The notes: generated by a model not told the origin, from the letters alone. DNA of 64,000 nucleotides from Tragulus kanchil (GCA_022376925.1 JAIOJX010000005.1:92291001-92355000); one strand, 5' to 3'; positions 11,638-23,743 are shown, counted from the stretch's first letter. Numbers and translations are program-made.

Positions 11638-12607
11638 TACTATATTGTTTACTAACACATATATATGGAATCTAGTAAGATGGTAATGATAATACATGCA
11701 CTGCAGCGATGGAAATACAGACACAGAGAGTAGACATGTGGACATGGTGTGGAATGAACAGTGGGTGGAGGCATAAAGGAAGTAGCACAAAAACCTATAC
11801 TATTGTATGTAAAAAAATATATATATAGCTATTGTCATTGCGCTGTGGGAATAGGAGATCCTGCAAGAGTGCGGTGCGATGGCCGGGAGGGGTGGTATGG
11901 AGGGGACTGGGAATGGGGAGGGGACCAGGGATATGCATATGACTGACCTGGGAGCATACATGTCTGTAAACAACAAAACTCTGTAAAAAAATTTTTTTTA
12001 AGTATTTATGATTTCTAGATCATTTTGATTAATTGAACTTTGTATCATGATATAATAACTTACCTTGTTTCTCTTTAGTAATTTTATTTTAAAGTTTATT
12101 TTGCCTGACGTTAAGTATAGCAATCCTGACATAACTATAGCTTTTTGTTGTTACCATTTGCTCTGTTTCACCCTTCACTCTCAGTCTATGGCTCTCTTTA
12201 AAACTAAAGTGAGTCTCTTATAGCAGCATATTGTTGTATTGTTTTTTACCCATTGAGCCATTTTGTGTATTTTTACTGGAGATTTTAATACATTTATACT
12301 TACAGTAATTAGTAATAAGCAAGGTCTTACTATTGGCACTTTATTCATTTCTAGTTGTTATGTAGATCCATTGTTCCTTGTTTCTTATCCTGCTGTCTTT
12401 CTGTGTATTTTGATGTCTCTTTGTATCTTGCTTTGACTTCCTTATCATGTTCTTTTATGTAATTACTACAGAGTGTTTTCTTGTGTTTTACTATGAGGCC
12501 TACGTTATATATCTTGGGTTGTTATCATTTACAATGATGTGTTAAATTTTAGCTTCAGTAGAACTTTATACTTTTATTTCTTCTCTCCCTCATTGATGTT
12601 ACAGTTT

Positions 12608-12724
12608 AGATTTTTGTGGCAGTACTGCTCATCTCTCGGGATATTAGTTCCCCAGCCAGCTATTGAAAGTGGGCCATGGCAGTGATAGTGCTAAGTACTA
12701 ACCCCTGGACTGCCAAGGGATTCC
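12608..12724 (-). mobile_element. CHR-2-like SINE fragment (second copy)
   Basis: Duplicate of the fragment at 11521-11637. This copy is followed by the probable true flank 'ctacatatttttatatat', so it is the better place to read the insertion boundary. Confidence 0.75.
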
Positions 12725-13234
12725 CTACATATTTTTATATATATATTGTTTAACTTACAACGGATTATTTTTGTTATAGATATTTTACTTCATTTTTTAA
12801 ACATTTATACTAGAGTTGAAAGTAAATTATGCACCATCATTACCATATTACAGAATATATACTTGCCACTACTATATATATGTTGAATAAGATCATTGGA
12901 TTTTACCCATTATAGCTAGGAAACCATCAATTACACTAGTATCACAAGCTTTACCAAAGTCTGCTCATCTGAATGGAGGTTCTCAACAGGTACATTTTTT
13001 GTCAGTATATTTATTATTTTGATGTAGAATATTTTGTAGTTTGTAATTACATTATAGAAATATAGAGGATCTGAAGTTGACTTGGTTTACCACCTCCCCT
13101 GTATCTCAGTGAATTTTTATTTCATGACTTGACCAAAAGAAATACCTAGCAGTTCCATTTATTTAGTTAGTAGTATTAAAATCTTAAGTATCATGTCCTA
13201 GTAACTTGGTAAGCATTTTGTTGGGTTTTTTTTT
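12725..13234. other. AT-rich stretch, nothing recognised
   Basis: No repeat family, long frame or RNA gene is evident. The first 150 bases may be diverged L1. From about 12900 the sequence looks unique. The part from 13011 is repeated in duplication 6. Confidence 0.5.
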
Positions 13235-13292
13235 TTTTCAGTTTTATTGAGATATAATTAACAGTATAACATTGTATTAGTTTAAGATGTAT
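13235..13292 (-). mobile_element. L1 3' UTR-like fragment
   Basis: 'cagttttattgagatataat' is the common antisense start of an old L1 3' UTR. The match at 43360 is similar. A Bov-tA follows immediately. Repeated at 14290-14347. Confidence 0.6.
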
Positions 13293-13500
13293 GGGCTTCC
13301 TTGGTGGCTCGGTGGTAAAAAAAATATCTGTCTGCCATTCCAGGAGATATGGGTTCAATTCCAGAGTCAGGAAGATCCCCTGGAGAAGGAAATGGCAACC
13401 CACTCCAGTATTCTTGCCTGGGAAATCACATGGATAGAAGAACCTGGTGTGCTACACTCTATTGGGGTCACAAAGAGTTGGACATGTCTTAGCAACTTAA
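13293..13500 (+). mobile_element. Bov-tA SINE
   Basis: tRNA-like head 'gggcttccttggtggctc' with B-box-like 'gggttcaattcc', then 'gatcccctggagaaggaaat', 'ccactccagtattcttgcct' and 'caaagagttggacatg', the ordered landmarks of Bov-tA. Moderately diverged. Confidence 0.9.
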
Positions 13501-13631
13501 CCATATACTTGCCATTACCAGTGAGTTTCATGCTACCTCCTGTTTTTGTGATGTTAATTAATGTCCTTTACCTTCACTCAAATAACTCCCTTTAGTTTTT
13601 CTTATAAAATACGTCTAGGTGCTAGATACCC

Positions 13632-13816
13632 AGTCCTGACTGACTCTTTGAGATTCCGTGGACTGCAGCCTGCCAGGTTCTTCTTTTCATGGAATTTTCC
13701 AGGCAAGAATACTGGAGTGGGTTGCCATTTTCTACTCCAGTGACTCCTCTTGACCCAGTGAATGAACATGCATCTCCTGCATTGGCAGGTGTGTTCTTTA
13801 CCACTGAGCCACCACA
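13632..13816 (-). mobile_element. Bov-tA SINE, reverse strand
   Basis: The forward strand shows the complement of the Bov-tA landmarks in reverse order: 'aggcaagaatactggagtgg', then 'ctcctgcattggcagg', then 'ccactgagccacca'. It is missing the last bases of its 3' end. Confidence 0.88.
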
Positions 13817-14347
13817 TGTCTAATGGTAATAAAGTCCTTCAGCTTTTGTTTGATAAAATCTTTATCCCTCTATTGCTAAATAACAGCCTTTGCTGGATAT
13901 AGAATTCTTGATTGACTGCCTTTTCTTTCAACATTTTGAATGTGTCATCCTGTTTTCTCCTGGACTAAAAACTTTCTGTTGAGAAGTCCATCAGTAATCT
14001 TATGGGACTCTTTTGAAGGTGCTAAATGAATCCTAGCCAGTAGACCACCAAGGAATTATGAGGGCTTATTATTTTGATGTAGAATATTTTGTAGTTTGTA
14101 ATTACATTATAGAAATATAGAGGATCTGAAGTTGACTTGGTTTACCACCTCCCCTGTATCTCAGTGAATTTTTATTTCATGACTTGACCAAAAGAAATAC
14201 CTAGCAGTTCCATTTATTTAGTTAGTAGTATTAAAATCTTAAGTATCATGTCCTAGTAACTTGGTAAGCATTTTGTTGGGTTTTTTTTTTTTTCAGTTTT
14301 ATTGAGATATAATTAACAGTATAACATTGTATTAGTTTAAGATGTAT

Positions 14348-14555
14348 GGGCTTCCTTGGTGGCTCGGTGGTAAAAAAAATATCTGTCTGCCATTCCAGGA
14401 GATATGGGTTCAATTCCAGAGTCAGGAAGATCCCCTGGAGAAGGAAATGGCAACCCACTCCAGTATTCTTGCCTGGGAAATCACATGGATAGAAGAACCT
14501 GGTGTGCTACACTCTATTGGGGTCACAAAGAGTTGGACATGTCTTAGCAACTTAA
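14348..14555 (+). mobile_element. Bov-tA SINE (second copy in duplication 6)
   Basis: Duplicate of the element at 13293-13500 with the same flanks, not a separate insertion. Confidence 0.9.
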
Positions 14556-14686
14556 CCATATACTTGCCATTACCAGTGAGTTTCATGCTACCTCCTGTTT
14601 TTGTGATGTTAATTAATGTCCTTTTACTTTCACTCAAATAACTCCCTTTAGTTTTTCTTATAAAATACGTCTAGGTGCTAGATACC

Positions 14687-14871
14687 CAGTCCTGACTGAC
14701 TCTTTGAGATTCCGTGGACTGCAGCCTGCCAGGTTCTTCTTTTCATGGAATTTTCCAGGCAAGAATACTGGAGTGGGTTGCCATTTTCTACTCCAGTGAC
14801 TCCTCTTGACCCAGTGAATGAACATGCATCTCCTGCATTGGCAGGTGTGTTCTTTACCACTGAGCCACCAC
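14687..14871 (-). mobile_element. Bov-tA SINE, reverse strand (second copy)
   Basis: Duplicate of 13632-13816 within tandem duplication 6. Confidence 0.88.
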
Positions 14872-16116
14872 ATGTCTAATGGTAATAAAGTCCTTCAGCT
14901 TTTGTTTGATAAAATCTTTATCCCTCTATTGCTAAATAACAGCCTTTGCTGGATATAGAATTCTTGATTGACTGCCTTTTCTTTCAACATTTTGAATGTG
15001 TCATCCTGTTTTCTCCTGGACTAAAAACTTTCTGTTGAGAAGTCCATCAGTAATCTTATGGGACTCTTTTGAAGGTGCTAAATGAATCCTAGCCAGTAGA
15101 CCACCAAGGAATTATGAGGGCTTATTTTAGGTTTATCTTGCTATGCCTCTTCTCTTGATGCTGTTAAAGTTCATTTTGTGGTCTTTGATTTCTGGCAATT
15201 ATAATGTGTCTCAGCATGGCCCTATTCATGTGCAACCTATTTGGCATCCTATGGACCTTTGGATTTGGATGCCATTTCTCTCCCCAAGTTTGTGAAATTT
15301 TTAGCCTTTACTGCTTTAAATATACTTTTTGTACTTTTCTCTTTCTCCTTGCCTTGTGGTAGTCCTGTAATGTTACTATTGTTTGTTCTCATTGTATACC
15401 ACAGATCATATAGGCATTCTTCACTCTTTTTCTTTCTTTTTTCTTTTTACTACTCTGATTGGATAATTTCAAATGTTCCATCTTCTGGGTCGTTGATTGT
15501 TTCTTGTGCATGGTAAAGTCTGCTTTTGAAGCTCTCCATTGAATTCTTAAGTTCAACTCTTAGTTCTATTTTTCAACTTTTAGGTTAGGTCTTTGCTTTT
15601 GCTTTTTTATTGTCTATGTTTCTTGACTGAACTTCTCATTTTGCATATGCATTGTTTTTTCATTTTTACTTGTTACTGTATTCTGGTAGTTCACTAAACT
15701 TCTATAAGAAGGTTATTCTGAATTTCTTTTTCTGATCATAGATCTTCATTTATTGAGGGTCATTTACTAGATCATTATTAGTTTCCTTTGGTGGTATCAG
15801 ATTTATCTAGTTTTTATGATCCTTGAGTCCTTACATTGTCTTTATGTATGTATTTGCATATATGGGCACCTCTTCCAGACTCACAGGTTCACTTTAGCAG
15901 AGTCAGGTTTTGACTAGTCAGTTCAGAGTTCTGGCTGTGTCTGCTAGCAATGTCCTTGGGCATGTGGGACCTACTATTAGTATTTATTTGTGGATAAGGC
16001 AGTTGTTTGAGCTCTGAGTTTAACATGAGCGATGTGACGTTAGCTGAGAACAACTGGATAAGACTCTGCTACCTTGTTTCCCTGCCCAATTGAAGCTGTA
16101 GGATGGGCTCTGCAAT

Positions 16117-18280
16117 GCCTAGTTTCTCTGGTGATGCTTAGTCTGATGGTCATGACTGGGTACTGTACTCAGTGCAAGGTGGGGTTATGAATTGGCTTCC
16201 CTGCCTTGACAAGGCAGAAAGACAAGACACGTGGCCTATACAGCTTGTTGTTTGGAAATCAGAATCTGGCAAGAGTGTGTATGAAATTTCCTGACAGATG
16301 ACATCACCAGTTTTACTCTGCAGATGGGGAAACTAAATGCAGTGCTCTCTGTTCACATGTCACTGTCAGAAGGGCTCTTGGGTGAGGTACCCTGTGTGCT
16401 CTGGGGGTCCTTGATTGGGCAGTTTGAAGGCTTTTTTTCAGCCATGAAAGGGTCTATCAATCAGTTCCCCTGCTCAGGCACAGCACTAGAAACAGCTAAG
16501 GCCTTACTGCTCTTGGTGGGCTTAACTCAAGTCAACCCATGCCCCAAGTTTCCTGGTTGAATAGGGCCACTAGCTCTGCCTTTCAGCCTATCAGCTCTGC
16601 CTGCCCATCTCTTGGCTTGAGCATTACTAGGTCACTAACTTCCAGGTTTTCTCTCTAGCACTTCTGAACAGATGGGTCCAGAAGCTAGACACCACAGAGG
16701 ATGAGACAATGACTCTTTTGCCTGTCTGGGTGGGACAGAGTGGCCACTCCAGGAAACTCACCATTTTTCTGAACAGGCTTCCCAGGAGGAGGGGCCAGGA
16801 GCTACCTTCTGCTTTATGAGAGGCGATATATATGAGAGGCTCCTGCCCGGTTATAAAAGGGGAACCCCCACACACACACCTGATACTGCCTCTGGGGACA
16901 TCAGTTCTGCCCATTCCCCTTTCAGCTGGAGTGATGCTAAGTTACACATCTTCTTTCCAGCCCTTATGGTCAGTGGGGCCAGGCGTCATGCCCACAAGAA
17001 CAAATGTGGCTGACTAGGCTCCCTTACCTGGTGGTATGCAAGCCATTCTCTGCTGCCAGCAAAACTTTGTTTGAAAATCCAGATCTGGTAGACCTTCACC
17101 CCACTGAGTACAATCGCCAAAGGGCACCACAGACTTGATTCTGCAGATGAGCAGAGCTGCTGGTTCAGGGCTTTGAGTGCTAATTATTGCAAGCCCTCAT
17201 TCTGGCCTAGTTTCTCTGGTGATGCTTAGTCTGATGGTCATGACTGGGTACTGTACTCAGTGCAAGGTGGGGTTATGAATTGGCTTCCCTGCCTTGACAA
17301 GGCAGAAAGACAAGACACGTGGCCTATACAGCTTGTTGTTTGGAAATCAGAATCTGGCAAGAGTGTGTATGAAATTTCCTGACAGATGACATCACCAGTT
17401 TTACTCTGCAGATGGGGAAACTAAATGCAGTGCTCTCTGTTCACATGTCACTGTCAGAAGGGCTCTTGGGTGAGGTACCCTGTGTGCTCTGGGGGTCCTT
17501 GATTGGGCAGTTTGAAGGCTTTTTTTCAGCCATGAAAGGGTCTATCAATCAGTTCCCCTGCTCAGGCACAGCACTAGAAACAGCTAAGGCCTTACTGCTC
17601 TTGGTGGGCTTAACTCAAGTCAACCCATGCCCCAAGTTTCCTGGTTGAATAGGGCCACTAGCTCTGCCTTTCAGCCTATCAGCTCTGCCTGCCCATCTCT
17701 TGGCTTGAGCATTACTAGGTCACTAACTTCCAGGTTTTCTCTCTAGCACTTCTGAACAGATGGGTCCAGAAGCTAGACACCACAGAGGATGAGACAATGA
17801 CTCTTTTGCCTGTCTGGGTGGGACAGAGTGGCCACTCCAGGAAACTCACCATTTTTCTGAACAGGCTTCCCAGGAGGAGGGGCCAGGAGCTACCTTCTGC
17901 TTTATGAGAGGCGATATATGAGAGGCTCCTGCCCGGTTATAAAAGGGGAAGCCCCACACACACACCTGATACTGCCTCTGGGGACATCAGTTCTGCCCAT
18001 TCCCCTTTCAGCTGGAGTGATGCTAAGTTACACATCTTCTTTCCAGCCCTTATGGTCAGTGGGGCCAGGCGTCATGCCCACAAGAACAAATGTGGCTGAC
18101 TAGGCTCCCTTACCTGGTGGTATGCAAGCCATTCTCTGCTGCCAGCAAAACTTTGTTTGAAAATCCAGATCTGGTAGACCTTCACCCCACTGAGTACAAT
18201 CGCCAAAGGGCACCACAGACTTGATTCTGCAGATGAGCAGAGCTGCTGGTTCAGGGCTTTGAGTGCTAATTATTGCAAGC
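16117..18280. repeat. Tandem duplication 7 (unit about 1.08 kb)
   Basis: Copies 16117-17194 and 17205-18280, with 10 bases of filler ('cctcattctg'). Copy 2 lacks one 'ta' of a short run near 17914 and has one substitution near 17951. Confidence 0.95.
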
Positions 18281-18724
18281 TCCTCCCCTCTTCTCCTTCA
18301 TGGTTGGGGTTGGGTTCCAAGTAGTTGAGCCCTGCAGACTCCCCTGCACTCCCCATGGGGCAGCATTAGAGTAGGGGTTCCCACCCAGCAATTCGCAGCA
18401 CTGGGGATGATGGGCTGGATGTCCCTCCCAGACTCTCTCTTCCTGCTGGAAGAATGATAGACTTGGGGGAGACCTCGCCATATGGTGCTGCATTGGCCTT
18501 GGGGAGAGGCAGTGTGGTCACCATGCAGCCATTTCTTCTTCCTTTCTATGCAGTCTCTCTCGGTGTCTGTGGTGTGGTGGGGGTGCTTCAGCCCCATCTC
18601 CATGTTCTAGGATTGCCTCAATGGTGTCTTGTCAATGAACAGTTTTCAGCTTTTATTCTGTGAGGAAGAATGAAGTAAGGGGTGACCTCTGTCACCATCT
18701 TGGTGAGGTCACTGTCCAGCTCAT

Positions 18725-18800
18725 TTCTTTTCAACACTGAATAATATTCTGTTGTCTGAATGTACCATGATTTATCTGAGTTTTTAAAGCTATTGTGATC
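18725..18800 (-). mobile_element. L1 3' UTR-like fragment, short
   Basis: 'actgaataatattctgttgt' followed by a 'taccatgatttatct' block is the usual antisense L1 3' UTR pattern, seen also near 44430. Only about 75 bases are recognisable. Repeated near 19813-19888. Confidence 0.5.
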
Positions 18801-18892
18801 GATTCAGATTGATCTATATGCCTCTCTCCAAATCCCAGTTTCTCTGTCACTCTGTGTAGTCAAATGATTATCATCCTCACTGCTCACATTTG

Positions 18893-19030
18893 TTAGTGAC
18901 CTCTTATGAACCAGACATTCTACTGAGAGCTTTGCACATCTTCATGTTTATGATCCTCACAGCAGTCCTTTGAGTTGAATTTTCTTGTCAGCTCATTTTC
19001 ACACATGAGGAAACAGATTTAATGATGGAA
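18893..19030 (-). mobile_element. MIR SINE fragment
   Basis: The forward strand has the antisense MIR core: 'gagagctttgcacatcttca', 'gatcctcacagcagtccttt', then 'acacatgaggaaacag'. Heavily diverged, as expected for this old mammalian family. Confidence 0.7.
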
Positions 19031-19978
19031 AGTAGGGTGCCCGCTATCATACACTTAAAGCAAACTTGGCTAGTTGTTGTTTAGTAGGGTGCCCAGCCCC
19101 ATTTTTCATGCTAAGTTACACATCTTCTTTCCAGCCCTTATGGTCAGTGGGGCCAGGCGTCATGCCCACAAGAACAAATGTGGCTGACTAGGCTCCCTTA
19201 CCTGGTGGTATGCAAGCCATTCTCTGCTGCCAGCAAAACTTTGTTTGAAAATCCAGATCTGGTAGACCTTCACCCCACTGAGTACAATCGCCAAAGGGCA
19301 CCACAGACTTGATTCTGCAGATGAGCAGAGCTGCTGGTTCAGGGCTTTGAGTGCTAATTATTGCAAGCTCCTCCCCTCTTCTCCTTCATGGTTGGGGTTG
19401 GGTTCCAAGTAGTTGAGCCCTGCAGACTCCCCTGCACTCCCCATGGGGCAGCATTAGAGTAGGGGTTCCCACCCAGCAATTCGCAGCACTGGGGATGATG
19501 GGCTGGATGTCCCTCCCAGACTCTCTCTTCCTGCTGGAAGAATGATAGACTTGGGGGAGACCTCGCCATATGGTGCTGCATTGGCCTTGGGGAGAGGCAG
19601 TGTGGTCACCATGCAGCCATTTCTTCTTCCTTTCTATGCAGTCTCTCTCGGTGTCTGTGGTGTGGTGGGGGTGCTTCAGCCCCATCTCCATGTTCTAGGA
19701 TTGCCTCAATGGTGTCTTGTCAATGAACAGTTTTCAGCTTTTATTCTGTGAGGAAGAATGAAGTAAGGGGTGACCTCTGTCACCATCTTGGTGAGGTCAC
19801 TGTCCAGCTCATTTCTTTTCAACACTGAATAATATTCTGTTGTCTGAATGTACCATGATTTATCTGAGTTTTTAAAGCTATTGTGATCGATTCAGATTGA
19901 TCTATATGCCTCTCCAAATCCCAGTTTCTCTGTCACTCTGTGTAGTCAAATGATTATCATCCTCACTGCTCACATTTG

Positions 19979-20116
19979 TTAGTGACCTCTTATGAACCAG
20001 ACATTCTACTGAGAGCTTTGCACATCTTCATGTTTATGATCCTCACAGCAGTCCTTTGAGTTGAATTTTCTTGTCAGCTCATTTTCACACATGAGGAAAC
20101 AGATTTAATGATGGAA
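19979..20116 (-). mobile_element. MIR SINE fragment (second copy)
   Basis: Duplicate of 18893-19030 within tandem duplication 8. Confidence 0.7.
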
Positions 20117-20156
20117 AGTAGGGTGCCCGCTATCATACACTTAAAGCAAACTTGGC

Positions 20157-20272
20157 TAGTTGTTGTTTAGTCACTAAGTCATGTCCAACTCTTTTGTGAC
20201 CTGACAGACTGTAACCCTCCAGGCTTCTCTGTCCATGGGATTTCCCAGGCAAGAATACTGGAATGGGTATCC
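20157..20272 (-). mobile_element. Bov-tA SINE, 5'-truncated
   Basis: Antisense BovA part: 'tagttgttgtttagtcacta', 'tgtccatgggatttcccagg', 'caagaatactggaatggg'. The tRNA-like head is absent. The right end of duplication 8 falls inside its left end. Confidence 0.85.
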
Positions 20273-21139
20273 TATCAAATGCTATTTGGCCTCAAAAAGC
20301 GTTTGTGCTGATTCCTTTTCTATTCCCAGAACATGCAGTGCCTGGCATACAATAGCTACTTATGAAATTTGTAAACTTTGGAATGTATTGTTACAAATTG
20401 TACTATCTTGTTCTGTTGTGCTAATAGAATTAAAGGTAAGGGATTCTCAGGATGTGAATAAAAAAGTGTCTGTGTGTCCCATACTCTCTGAGAGATAGAT
20501 GCTTTGTAGTAAATCAGAATCATTTCATAAGTAGAAAAATTGAGGCCAGTTTAAGTTAATTACTAGAGGAGATTAGAACTATGAAAAGAACAGACTTCCT
20601 GGCTTCTGGTACCAACTTCTTCACAGGCCAATTAAAGTCCTCATTGTTAAGTCTGTTATTTAGCAGTTCTGACTCCCAGTGCACTGCAGAATGACTTTTC
20701 ACTGTCAGCTAGTACAATTGTTCCTACTTATGTTTCATTTTGGTTCTATTTCTCCTTTCCAGTTTGAGACTCTTCTCACTATTTCTAATCAGTTTTATCA
20801 TTTGGGTTTTGACACACACATCAAACCAAATATCAGAACACATATTCATGGAGCAATTATAGCAGATGGGTCATGCTGGGAAATGACACAGAACTGCAGC
20901 AGAGCATGATTTTGGGCCCATTTCAAGAGCAACAGATTCTGAATTTGGAAAAAACTAATTGTATCTCATATGTCTCCCCTCCTTCTACTTGCTGCTTTAG
21001 TCCAGTCACTACCAGGACTTCCTCCACTATAACTGGGCGTGAAGTGATATTTATGAAAGAACAGCACAAGAGAAATGTTGGTTCTTTCCACTTCTCTGTA
21101 GCCTCTCCTTATTTTCCATCAGATAACCTTGAGCTCAAT
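20273..21139. other. Non-genic stretch, nothing firmly recognised
   Basis: A short piece near 20330-20400 ('gtgcctggcatacaatagct') resembles the 3' part of MIR or L2. Open frames at 20679-20909 and 20873-21202 overlap each other and have no recognisable domain. Confidence 0.45.
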
Positions 21140-21600
21140 TCATGTTGGCAAATATTTGCTGGACATTTTTCTCTTCTAGTCATTATCTTAGGCACATCCT
21201 AGGCACCAGGGAGAAAATAGAAAGAAGAATGAAAGCTGATATGTGCCCTCGTATTGATCAACCATGTGAGGGGGTACACAGAGGGACAGAAATTCAGAGG
21301 AATAAGAGGCTTCCACCCAGGTCATCAGGAAGTCTGCATGGTGGAGCTGACTTTCGGATGGGCCTGCAGAGAAGGATAAGATTTCTTCCATCTGTGAGCA
21401 TTGGGGAGGGCATTTCAGGCTGAGGGAACAAGATCACAGACTCATAGGCATGGAGAATGTGCTCAAGGAGTGTCTAGATGTTTTATAGGCTGAAAAGAAG
21501 TATGTGTGTCATAAGTCATGGAATATAAGACTAGAAACAAAGTGTGGAAAGTCTTGAAAACTATGATAAAGGACCATGATCTAAGAAACTGGGCAGTGTT
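21140..21600 (+). mobile_element. L2 LINE fragment
   Basis: The order matches an old L2 element: 'ggcaaatatttgctggacat', 'ctaggcaccagggagaaaat', a 'gggcatttcaggctgaggga' block, then 'caagatcacag'. Strong divergence fits its age. The frame at 21142-21423 crosses it and is not meaningful. Confidence 0.65.
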
Positions 21601-22353
21601 GAAGTGGTGATAACTTTCCTGTCTGTCACGTTGTATCTTTAGGTCGGCTGACATCTAGGGGAAAGTGCTATTGGATGTTCTTTCCCATATAATCCTCTCT
21701 GTAGCTCCTCCAAACAAAAGGAAAAGTAACAAATTCCATTGCAGAGTATTTTTCACTCACTGGATATGTTATTCCTAGTGGGCTAGTGCTGAGCTTCGCA
21801 GATGGAAGCCAGGCTTCACTTGCCTCCTGCCATTTCTTCTCCCTGTCCAATGGGTCCTCTTTTCACTTCCCCTTCCCACTTCCTGTGCTGTGAACCCAGG
21901 GCCCTGCCCCTAGGAATGAACTCAGGCTCTGTTCCATCCACCCAGCCATCCATTGTCAAGGGGGAAAGAATACATACTTCACTATCCTTCTTGGTTCAGC
22001 CACATTCCCAAACTCAGTTTTATCAGAGAAGGCTCTTTAGGAAGGGGAATCAGAATTAACATTTGGCAGGTACTCAGCTGTTAATAAAAAGAAGCATTTC
22101 ATTTCCCATTTAGATTCTATTTCCTGAGGCTTTCCTGTTTAGCTCTCACTTTCCTTTCTGGGTGAGCCAGACCATCCTCCTGATAATAAAAGCAGGGAAA
22201 ATCTAAGCATCAGCCTCCATACTTCCCATTCATCTCTGACTGCAACCCAGAGAGAAAGTGTCCACCACTTCCTCGTCCCAGAGTTCCTTCAGGCAGTAAT
22301 GCTGTTAACTGTAACTGGGCAACAGTACGGATAAGTGACTGCATGGACATCTT

Positions 22354-22616
22354 TTTTTTTTTTTTGGCCACTTCTATTGATCTTTCATTCACTTATCTTT
22401 TTTGTTCTTTGGCCTGTGTAGGCCTCCCATTGCAGTAACCTCTCTTGTCACAGATCACCGGCTCTGGGCACATGTGCTCCAGAGCTCCGGCTCAGTAGTT
22501 GGACACATCGGTCCAGACGCTGCATGGCGCGTGGGATCTTCCCAGGCCAGGGATCAAGCCTGCGCGCCTTGCACTGCAAGGCCGTGTCCTTACCCACTGA
22601 ACCACCAGGGAAGCCC
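22354..22616 (-). mobile_element. CHR-derived SINE, short form
   Basis: Poly-T on the left, body 'aggcctcccattgcag', B-box complement 'gggatcaagcc' and head complement 'accaccagggaagccc'. A perfect 12-base target-site duplication 'catggacatctt' flanks it at 22342-22353 and 22619-22630, so this is a genuine insertion. Confidence 0.93.
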
Positions 22617-23479
22617 TACATGGACATCTTAATACCTACGTTGACTTCTACAAAAGTGGCAAAAACAACAATAACAAAAAAAAAAACCCACCAAGCTGTG
22701 ACATGTACTCAGGAACCCTATGATCACATAGACTCCATTTCATGCTGCTTGTAGAATCATACTCTTTCCTGTCTGTCACGTTTTAGGGATCGGGCTATTG
22801 GATGTTCTTTCCCATATAATCCTCTCTGTAGCTCCTCCAAACAAAAGGAAAAGTAACAAATTCCATTGCAGAGTATTTTTCACTCACTGGATATGTTATT
22901 CCTAGTGGGCTAGTGCTGAGCTTCGCAGATGGAAGCCAGGCTTCACTTGCCTCCTGCCATTTCTTCTCCCTGTCCAATGGGTCCTCTTTTCACTTCCCCT
23001 TCCCACTTCCTGTGCTGTGAACCCAGGGCCCTGCCCTAGGAATGAACTCAGGCTCTGTTCCATCCACCCAGCCATCCATTGTCAAGGGGGAAAGAATACA
23101 TACTTCACTATCCTTCTTGGTTCAGCCACATTCCCAAACTCAGTTTTATCAGAGAAGGCTCTTTAGGAAGGGGAATCAGAATTAACATTTGGCAGGTACT
23201 CAGCTGTTAATAAAAAGAAGCATTTCATTTCCCATTTAGATTCTATTTCCTGAGGCTTTCCTGTTTAGCTCTCACTTTCCTTTCTGGGTGAGCCAGACCA
23301 TCCTCCTGATAATAAAAGCAGGGAAAATCTAAGCATCAGCCTCCATACTTCCCATTCATCTCTGACTGCAACCCAGAGAGAAAGTGTCCACCACTTCCTC
23401 GTCCCAGAGTTCCTTCAGGCAGTAATGCTGTTAACTGTAACTGGGCAACAGTACGGATAAGTGACTGCATGGACATCTT

Positions 23480-23743
23480 TTTTTTTTTTTTGGCCACTTC
23501 TATTGATCTTTCATTCACTTATCTTTTTTGTTCTTTGGCCTGTGTAGGCCTCCCATTGCAGTAACCTCTCTTGTCACAGATCACCGGCTCTGGGCACATG
23601 TGCTCCAGAGCTCCGGCTCAGTAGTTGGACACATCGGTCCAGACGCTGCATGGCGCGTGGGATCTTCCCAGGCCAGGGATCAAACCGGCGCCCCCTTGCA
23701 CTGCAAGGCCGTGTCCTTACCCACTGAACCACCAGGGAAGCCC
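23480..23743 (-). mobile_element. CHR-derived SINE, short form (second copy)
   Basis: Duplicate of 22354-22616, with the same target-site duplication at 23468-23479 and 23746-23757. The B-box area differs from copy 1 ('gggatcaaacc'). Confidence 0.93.

Larger units (their letters stand above)
1407..12006 (+). mobile_element. Younger L1 LINE, forward strand (composite span with artefactual duplications)
   Basis: The element starts after 'gtatttatg' at 1398-1406 and ends before 'gtatttatg' at about 9805, seen again near 10906 and 12000 in the duplicated copies. This gives a 9-base candidate target-site duplication in an older reverse-strand L1. The order is 5' UTR-like sequence, ORF2, 3' UTR with a G-rich tract, short A/T tail. 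No ORF1 lies between the 5' region and ORF2. Without tandem duplications 1-5 it would be about 5 kb plus one SINE. The span also includes old L1 and CHR sequence at 10919-11637 that is not part of the element. Confidence 0.8.
10555..12724. repeat. Tandem duplication 5 (unit about 1.08 kb)
   Basis: Copies 10555-11637 and 11651-12724, with 13 bases of filler. Copy 2 is 9 bases shorter at one site near 12160. The repeat starts in the L1 3' UTR and ends inside a CHR-2-like SINE, so it crosses two element boundaries. L1 3' UTR sequence therefore appears three times in the window. Confidence 0.95.
13011..15125. repeat. Tandem duplication 6 (unit 1055 bases)
   Basis: Copies 13011-14070 and 14066-15125 share 5 bases ('ttatt') at the joint and have no filler. 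A one-base change near 13572/14627 alters a short reading frame. Both embedded Bov-tA elements are repeated with it. Confidence 0.95.
13840..18713 (-). mobile_element. Old L1 LINE, ORF1 and 5' region up to the 5' end
   Basis: Antisense L1 from the ORF1/inter-ORF part ('ctttgctggatatagaattc', 'gagaagtccatcagtaatct', 'ccatcttctgggtcgttgat') through a GC-rich 5' region. It ends at 'caccatcttggtgaggtcac', which resembles the usual 5' terminus of old mammalian L1 read backwards. Duplications 6, 7 and 8 inflate the span. Short open frames at 16324-16560 and 17412-17648 are the same chance frame in the two copies. Confidence 0.65.
18020..20170. repeat. Tandem duplication 8 (unit about 1.07 kb)
   Basis: Copies 18020-19084 and 19108-20170, with 23 bases of filler. 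Part of the filler ('tagggtgccc') matches sequence about 50 bases upstream. Copy 2 lacks one 'ct' near 19914. Because duplications 7 and 8 overlap, one 260-base segment occurs three times: about 16932-17194, 18020-18280 and 19108-19368. Confidence 0.95.

Noticed and set aside
16840..16880. TATA-like 'ttataaaagg' followed by a CA run, a candidate promoter
   Set aside because: It lies within L1 5' region, is repeated in duplication 7 (where the text changes slightly), and has no gene downstream.
16324..17648. Two identical 78-codon frames that look like a repeated gene
   Set aside because: They are the same chance frame in the two copies of tandem duplication 7, in L1 5' region on the opposite strand to the element.
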